DNA of 64,000 nt from CAYMYN01 sp964394665 (GTDB taxonomy: Bacteria; Planctomycetota; UBA1135; GCA-002686595), in NCBI GenBank assembly GCA_964394665.1, contig CAYMYN010000019.1, forward strand, positions 32,997 through 96,996. The letters run 5' to 3'. The translations under genes were made by a program, and so were the position numbers. The notes under the pieces were generated by a model that did not search any database, had not been told where the DNA came from, and saw only the letters and a list, made by a program, of their open reading frames with translations. This document shows, piece after piece, positions 59,950 to 64,000 of the stretch. Position 1 is the first letter of the stretch; every line of letters starts with the position of its first letter.

Positions 59950-61451
59950 CAGCGTCGCCCTCCCCGGCGCACCGAGAGGAAGACCGAGAGCCGTTCCTCC
60001 CCGGCCGAGACGAGGTCGCCCAGGCCGTCGCCGTTGAGGTCGCGCACCACCAGCGAGCCGATCGAACCCCGGGCCTCGAAGCTGCGCCAGGGGCGCTCGT
60101 CGAGCTCCCAGCGCGTGCCGCGCAGGAAACCCGAGCGCTGGCGCAGGCGCCGCACGCTGACGCTTCCGGCGAGGTCGACCGCGCACAGGTCCGCGATCCC
60201 GTCGCCGTCGCAGTCGAGCACCCACTGGTAGTTGGCGATGGCCGCGGCGGCCCCCGACTCGTCGAAGGTCTGTTCGTAGCGCACGGCCGCCTGGCGCGCG
60301 AAGCCGCCCTTCTCGCCGAAGAAGACCAGGTGGGTCAACGTGAAGCGCGGCCCGGTCACGGTCTCGAGCAGGCTCGGCATGCTGAAGGTGCGCACCACGA
60401 GGTCCGGCCGCCCGTCCCCGTCGATGTCGCGCACGTCGGCCGTCACGCGCGCGGCCTCGAAGCGCAGCACCTGGTTCGGCCGCGGCGGGAGCAGGGTGCG
60501 TCCGTCGTTCAGCGACACGAAGAGCTGCACCGCCACGTTGGCCAGGCCCTTCGAGTCGGGCCGCGCGGACACCAGGAGGTCGAGGTCTCCGTCGCCGTCG
60601 AGGTCGTGGAAGGCGAAGGTGAGTTCGGGCTCGCCGCTCTTCAGGTAGTCCGGGAGCGGCTCGCTGCGCGTGGGCTCGGCCGCGGCCGAGAGGTGCACCT
60701 GGAGTCGTTCCCCGTCGAAGTCCACCAGGTCGCGCCGGCCCGTCCCCGAGAGGTCCACCAGCGCCGGCGCGCGGTAGCCGTGCGCGTCGACCAGCAACAC
60801 GTCGGAGGCCGCCAGCAGGAAGGGGCCCGCGCCGCGCCCGCCGCCCGGACCGTCGTCCTCGCCGTCCCCCGGACCGGCGTTGCGGGCCCGAGCCCGGCGC
60901 GGGAACTGCGCGACCCGCGAGTACGCCGCCGCGCCGGGATCGGGCGCCCACAGGGACAACGCGCCGCGCTCGGCGAGCAGCAGTCCGTCGCGCCCGTCGC
61001 TCCCCAGGCCCGGCAGGACGTAGCGCCAGCGCGGCAGGGCGCCGGGGTCAGCGAGGTCGTGCAGGAGTTCGGTGCGCGCCAGGGCGAACGCGTTGTCCCG
61101 GTAGCCCTCGCGCAACAGCGAGTACGAGAAGGCGCCGCCGGGGGTCAGCAGCAGGAGCTCGCGGCCGGCGTCCGCGCGCAGCTCGGCCGCGCCCCAGGCC
61201 ACGACGTCCTCGAGCATCGGCACCACGCGCCGCGGCACGGGGTCGACGCGTTCGGCCTCGACGGCGTGTATGCGCAGCTCGCGCGCGCCGCGGCGCTGGA
61301 CGGCGAGCACGAGGTCCATCCCGCCCCCCGGCAGCCCGCGCACCGCCTCCCAGGAGAGCAGGCGTCCGTCGAGCTCGAGGGACGCGTCGACGTGCAGGGT
61401 CTCCGGCTCGCCGCCCAGCGACGCCAGCAGGACGAGCAGCGCGATCTTCAT
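59949..61451 (-). CDS. Secreted FG-GAP/VCBS-like repeat protein
   Basis: A 500-residue protein with a short signal peptide (MKIALLVLLASLGGEPE) and FG-GAP repeats (FHDLDGDGDLDLLVSA, VRDIDGDGRPDLVVRT, VLDCDGDGIADLCAVD, VRDLNGDGLGDLVSAG). It contains a glycine/aspartate-rich linker (NAGPGDGEDDGPGGGRGAG). It overlaps both neighbours: ATGA with the PDZ lipoprotein upstream and TGATG with the next FG-GAP protein. A paralogue of the downstream gene with the same probable propeller fold. Confidence 0.85.
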   Translation of the reverse strand: MKIALLVLLASLGGEPETLHVDASLELDGRLLSWEAVRGLPGGGMDLVLAVQRRGARELRIHAVEAERVDPVPRRVVPMLEDVVAWGAAELRADAGRELLLLTPGGAFSYSLLREGYRDNAFALARTELLHDLADPGALPRWRYVLPGLGSDGRDGLLLAERGALSLWAPDPGAAAYSRVAQFPRRARARNAGPGDGEDDGPGGGRGAGPFLLAASDVLLVDAHGYRAPALVDLSGTGRRDLVDFDGERLQVHLSAAAEPTRSEPLPDYLKSGEPELTFAFHDLDGDGDLDLLVSARPDSKGLANVAVQLFVSLNDGRTLLPPRPNQVLRFEAARVTADVRDIDGDGRPDLVVRTFSMPSLLETVTGPRFTLTHLVFFGEKGGFARQAAVRYEQTFDESGAAAAIANYQWVLDCDGDGIADLCAVDLAGSVSVRRLRQRSGFLRGTRWELDERPWRSFEARGSIGSLVVRDLNGDGLGDLVSAGEERLSVFLSVRRGGRR

Positions 61452-62356
61452 CCGGCGAGCTCTCCGACGCCGCTCGAGAAGCGCAGGAACCGCAGGACGC
61501 TCCAGTGGCGTTCGGCGCCGAGGCGCTCGTACCGCACCAGCCACACGAACCACAGGTTCACGAGCGTCGCCCGCCGGCTGCGCCCGTCCGCCTCGGCCGA
61601 GTAGTGGAACAGGATCGGGATCCGGGCGCGGGTCACGCGCCGCGGCGGGTCGTACAGGCGCACCCCCGAGCTGTGATCCTCGCCCGCGGCGCCCGCGCGC
61701 CAGCGCACTTCGACCCGCGAGCCGGGGGGACGGGCGCCGAGCCGCCGCACGAGGTCGCGGTCCGAGCGCACCGGCTCGCCGTCGAGGGCCAGCACCACCG
61801 CCCCGGGCTCGATGCCGGCCCTGGGGAAGGGGCCCCGCGGGTCGCTGGTGACCAGCACCACGCCGCCGTGACCGGCGAGCCAACCGGCGCGGCTGCGCAG
61901 GGGGTCGAGGCGTTGGCGCAGCCGGGCCTGGTCGAGATGCGCCACCCGTTCGCCGAGCACCAGACGCAGGGCGAAGACCGAGTCGCCGCGGCGCACCTCG
62001 AGCGCGACCTCGGCCTGGGCGGGCGCGGCCGCGAGCAGGGCGGCCAAGTCTTCCGGGTCGTTCACCCGCTCGCCGTCCAGGCGCAGCAACACGTCGCCGG
62101 GGGCGAAACCGGCCCGCGCGGCGGGCGAGTCCGCCACCACGCCCACGACGCGCACGCCGGGCTCGAAGACCAGGTCGTCGAGGCTGCCGCCGTCGTTCTC
62201 GCGCACCTCGAGGCCGAGGAAGGCGCCCGCCTCGGGCACGCCGGCGCGCGCGAACTCCAGCACCTCGGGGTAGGGGACGGGCAGGGCGCGCTCGGGGGCG
62301 GTGCTGCACGCCGCGGCGAGCAGAACCAGGAGCAGTGCGGGGACGGGCGGCTTCAC
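61448..62356 (-). CDS. Lipoprotein with two PDZ domains
   Basis: A 302-residue protein with a lipobox (LLLVLLAAACS, Cys17), hence membrane-anchored after export. Two PDZ domains are visible: VRVVGVVADSPAARAGFAPG then DVLLRLDGERVNDPEDLAAL, and GPFPRAGIEPGAVVLALDGE then PVRSDRDLVRRLGARPPG. No protease domain is present, so it is probably a scaffold or substrate-presenting protein. The last 70 residues are aromatic and basic. It heads the three-gene set with the FG-GAP proteins. Confidence 0.88.
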   Translation of the reverse strand: MKPPVPALLLVLLAAACSTAPERALPVPYPEVLEFARAGVPEAGAFLGLEVRENDGGSLDDLVFEPGVRVVGVVADSPAARAGFAPGDVLLRLDGERVNDPEDLAALLAAAPAQAEVALEVRRGDSVFALRLVLGERVAHLDQARLRQRLDPLRSRAGWLAGHGGVVLVTSDPRGPFPRAGIEPGAVVLALDGEPVRSDRDLVRRLGARPPGSRVEVRWRAGAAGEDHSSGVRLYDPPRRVTRARIPILFHYSAEADGRSRRATLVNLWFVWLVRYERLGAERHWSVLRFLRFSSGVGELAG

Positions 62357-62384
62357 GGCGGCGGAGTGTACGCTGCGCTGAGCT

Positions 62385-63263
62385 TCAGAGCCGCCGGCGC
62401 GCGAGCACGGCCAGGGCCGCCGCGAGCAGCGCCGCGGCCTGGGGCAGGGGCACGATCAGGGCCGCGCGCAGAGCCTCGTCGGTCGGCGGCGCGTCGGAGA
62501 AGCCGCGCAGCAGCTCGCCCAAGCCGCGGAAGGCCGAGCCGTCGAGCAGGGTCGGCGCGTGGGCGGCGAAGATCCACTCCGCGTGGGCCCCGAGCAGGTC
62601 GCCCTTGAGCAGGTCGAAGCCGAGCCACAGACCCAACGCGGCCGCGACCGCGCCGGCCGCCGTGGGCGCGACGCTCCCAACCGCCAGGCCCAGCATCCAG
62701 GTGGCGAGCAGGGCCGGCCAGACCGCCAGGGCGGCGAGGCGCAGCTCCCCGAAGGCCTCCCGCGCCTCGAGCAGGGTGTAGCCCTCGTCCACGAGCGGCC
62801 CGAAGGGCGCCAGGGCCCCCGCGGCGGCCAGGGCTCCGAGCCCGCTCGCGGTCCACAGCGCCAGAACCCCGATCGGCCCGAGCAACGCGCGCCCCAGGAG
62901 CAACGCGCCGCGGCTCGCGCTGCGCGTGAGGGCCAGGCGCGCCAGGCCCGACTCGAGGTCGGCCGCCAGGGCGCGCGCTCCGCCCGCCACCAACACGAGG
63001 GCGGCGAGCACCAGGCCCACCCGCCAGCCGTCGGCCAGGGCGGGCCAGGCGGCGCCGGAGACCAGGCTCGGCCGCGCGCGGGCGAGGTCGTGGGCGCTCT
63101 GCGCCGAACGCGCGGCGGCGGCCAGGGCGACGAGCGCGACCAGGCTCCAGGCGACGCGCGAGTGCGCCAGGCGCCAGAGCTCGGCGCGCAGCACGATCCA
63201 AGTGCCGCGCGCGAGCTCGGCGAGCGGCGCGCGCGGCCGCGGCGAGGGATCGGCGGCCGTCAC
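62385..63263 (-). CDS. ABC-2-like transporter permease
   Basis: A 292-residue membrane protein with about six hydrophobic helices (VAWSLVALVALAAAARSA, VGLVLAALVLVAGGARAL, GPIGVLALWTASGLGALAAA, AALAVWPALLATWMLGLAVG, GAVAAALGLWLGFDLL, AALLAAALAVLARRR). The GTG start at 63263 overlaps the ATPase stop as GTGA, the standard layout for ABC-2 exporters. Substrate unknown. Context (lipoprotein and surface proteins next door) does not decide it. Confidence 0.82.
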   Translation of the reverse strand: MTAADPSPRPRAPLAELARGTWIVLRAELWRLAHSRVAWSLVALVALAAAARSAQSAHDLARARPSLVSGAAWPALADGWRVGLVLAALVLVAGGARALAADLESGLARLALTRSASRGALLLGRALLGPIGVLALWTASGLGALAAAGALAPFGPLVDEGYTLLEAREAFGELRLAALAVWPALLATWMLGLAVGSVAPTAAGAVAAALGLWLGFDLLKGDLLGAHAEWIFAAHAPTLLDGSAFRGLGELLRGFSDAPPTDEALRAALIVPLPQAAALLAAALAVLARRRL

Positions 63264-64000
63264 GCGCGCTCCTGCGCCGCGCGCGCGACGAGCGCATCGA
63301 AGACCTCGGCCAGGTTCGCCCGCGCCGGCCGCAGGCCTTGCACCCCCACGCCGGCGGCGCACAGCGCGGCGTTCAGCGCCGCGGGCCCCTGGGCGCCGGT
63401 CTCGATCGCGAGCTCGTTCGCGCGCGCCCCGTCCGCGACGGCGCAGCCGCGCTCCGCGGCCACGCGCCGCGCGCGCTCGACGTCGTCCACCTCGAAGACG
63501 TGCCGCGCGCCGCCACCGCACAGGTCCTCGAGGGTGCCGCTGCTGGCCACGCGTCCGGCGAGCAACACGGCGGCGTGGGTGAGCAGCGGCTCGACGTCGA
63601 GCAACTGGTGGCTCGAGACGAGCACCGTCAGCCCCCCGCGCGCGAGCTCGGCGACCAGGCGCAGGATCTCGCGCACGCCCAGGGGATCGAGGCCCGACAG
63701 CGGTTCGTCGAGCACGAGCAGGCGCGGCGCGCCGGCCAGGGCCATGGCGATCGCCAGGCGTTTCTGTTGCCCGAGGGAGAGGCGTCCCGCGCGGCGCTCG
63801 GCGAGGGACGAGAGCCCCACGCGCTCGAGGGCCTCGGCCTCCGAGCGTCCGCCCGCGCGCGCGCCCCGCAGCCGGCGCGCGTACTCGAGGTTGTGGCGCA
63901 GCGAGAGGTGGCCGAGCAGGTGCGGCCGGTCGAAGACGACGCGGACCGCGCCGCGCGTGCGGTGCAGGGCGTCTGAGCGCTCGCCGAGGATGCGGATCGA
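63260..64000 (-). CDS. ABC transporter ATPase (N-terminus outside window)
   Basis: 246 residues reach the right edge without a start, so Walker A is not visible. Present are the signature LSLGQQKRLAIAMALA (a variant of LSGGQ), Walker B LLVLDEPLSGLD, the switch histidine in LVSSHQLLD, and a C-terminal extension typical of CcmA/BcrA-type exporter ATPases. It pairs with the permease gene it overlaps. Confidence 0.9.
   Translation of the reverse strand, partial: SIRILGERSDALHRTRGAVRVVFDRPHLLGHLSLRHNLEYARRLRGARAGGRSEAEALERVGLSSLAERRAGRLSLGQQKRLAIAMALAGAPRLLVLDEPLSGLDPLGVREILRLVAELARGGLTVLVSSHQLLDVEPLLTHAAVLLAGRVASSGTLEDLCGGGARHVFEVDDVERARRVAAERGCAVADGARANELAIETGAQGPAALNAALCAAGVGVQGLRPARANLAEVFDALVARAAQERA

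Overview
The window is a very GC-rich bacterial chromosome segment (roughly 70% or more by eye). It is packed with housekeeping operons and joined by many ATGA, GTGA and TTGA stop/start overlaps. The gene repertoire suggests Planctomycetota: an ECF sigma factor overlapping a transmembrane Ser/Thr kinase with a C-terminal FGE-sulfatase domain, a SpoVG carrying a zinc-ribbon insert, a MoxR/DUF58/BatA/VWA cluster, and many secreted PQQ-like, FG-GAP and Ig-like proteins. This assignment is an inference from gene content; there is no rRNA in the window.

Layout. 1-8573 (minus): a PQQ-like secreted protein (cut by the left edge), a VWA/glutamine-amidotransferase-like membrane protein, a BatA-type VWA protein, a DUF58 protein and a MoxR ATPase. 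8740-12526 (minus): a second PQQ-like protein, an FtsB/DivIC-like division protein and enolase. 12736-16047 (plus): pssA-like, folK, panC and ispE in an overlapping chain, then spoVG, a fused aroDE, aroK and a large secreted helical-repeat protein. 21892-21968: initiator tRNA. 21970-26595: a 4.6-kb element integrated at the 3' end of that tRNA and bounded by 14-bp direct repeats. It holds a decayed serine recombinase, an AbiEi/AbiEii type IV toxin-antitoxin pair with a palindromic operator, and an S1-domain coiled-coil protein of unknown role. 26670-31166 (minus): sigma factor, kinase-FGE protein and two unrecognised proteins in one operon. 31440-33863: a serine-beta-lactamase-fold/NamZ (DUF1343) fusion. 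34012-34962: a secreted thioredoxin-like protein whose active site reads Sec-Gly-Pro-Cys through an in-frame TGA, a likely selenoprotein. 35065-41359 (minus): a complete SUF iron-sulfur assembly operon headed by an Rrf2 regulator. 41546-45471: moaA, a D-amino-acid oxidase-family protein and a secreted protein. 45548-48517 (minus): a large cysteine-rich Ig-like secreted protein. 49307-54045 (minus): metH behind an ArsR-methyltransferase regulator. 54226-58303 (plus): nadE, a CbpA-type DnaJ, a CbpM-like modulator and a CDP-alcohol phosphatidyltransferase. 58279-64000 (minus): two FG-GAP proteins and a PDZ lipoprotein, then an ABC-2-like permease and its ATPase (cut by the right edge).

The most unusual items are the selenoprotein candidate, the tRNA-fMet-integrated defence element and the sigma/kinase/orphan operon. 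No CRISPR array, rRNA or intact transposon was seen.
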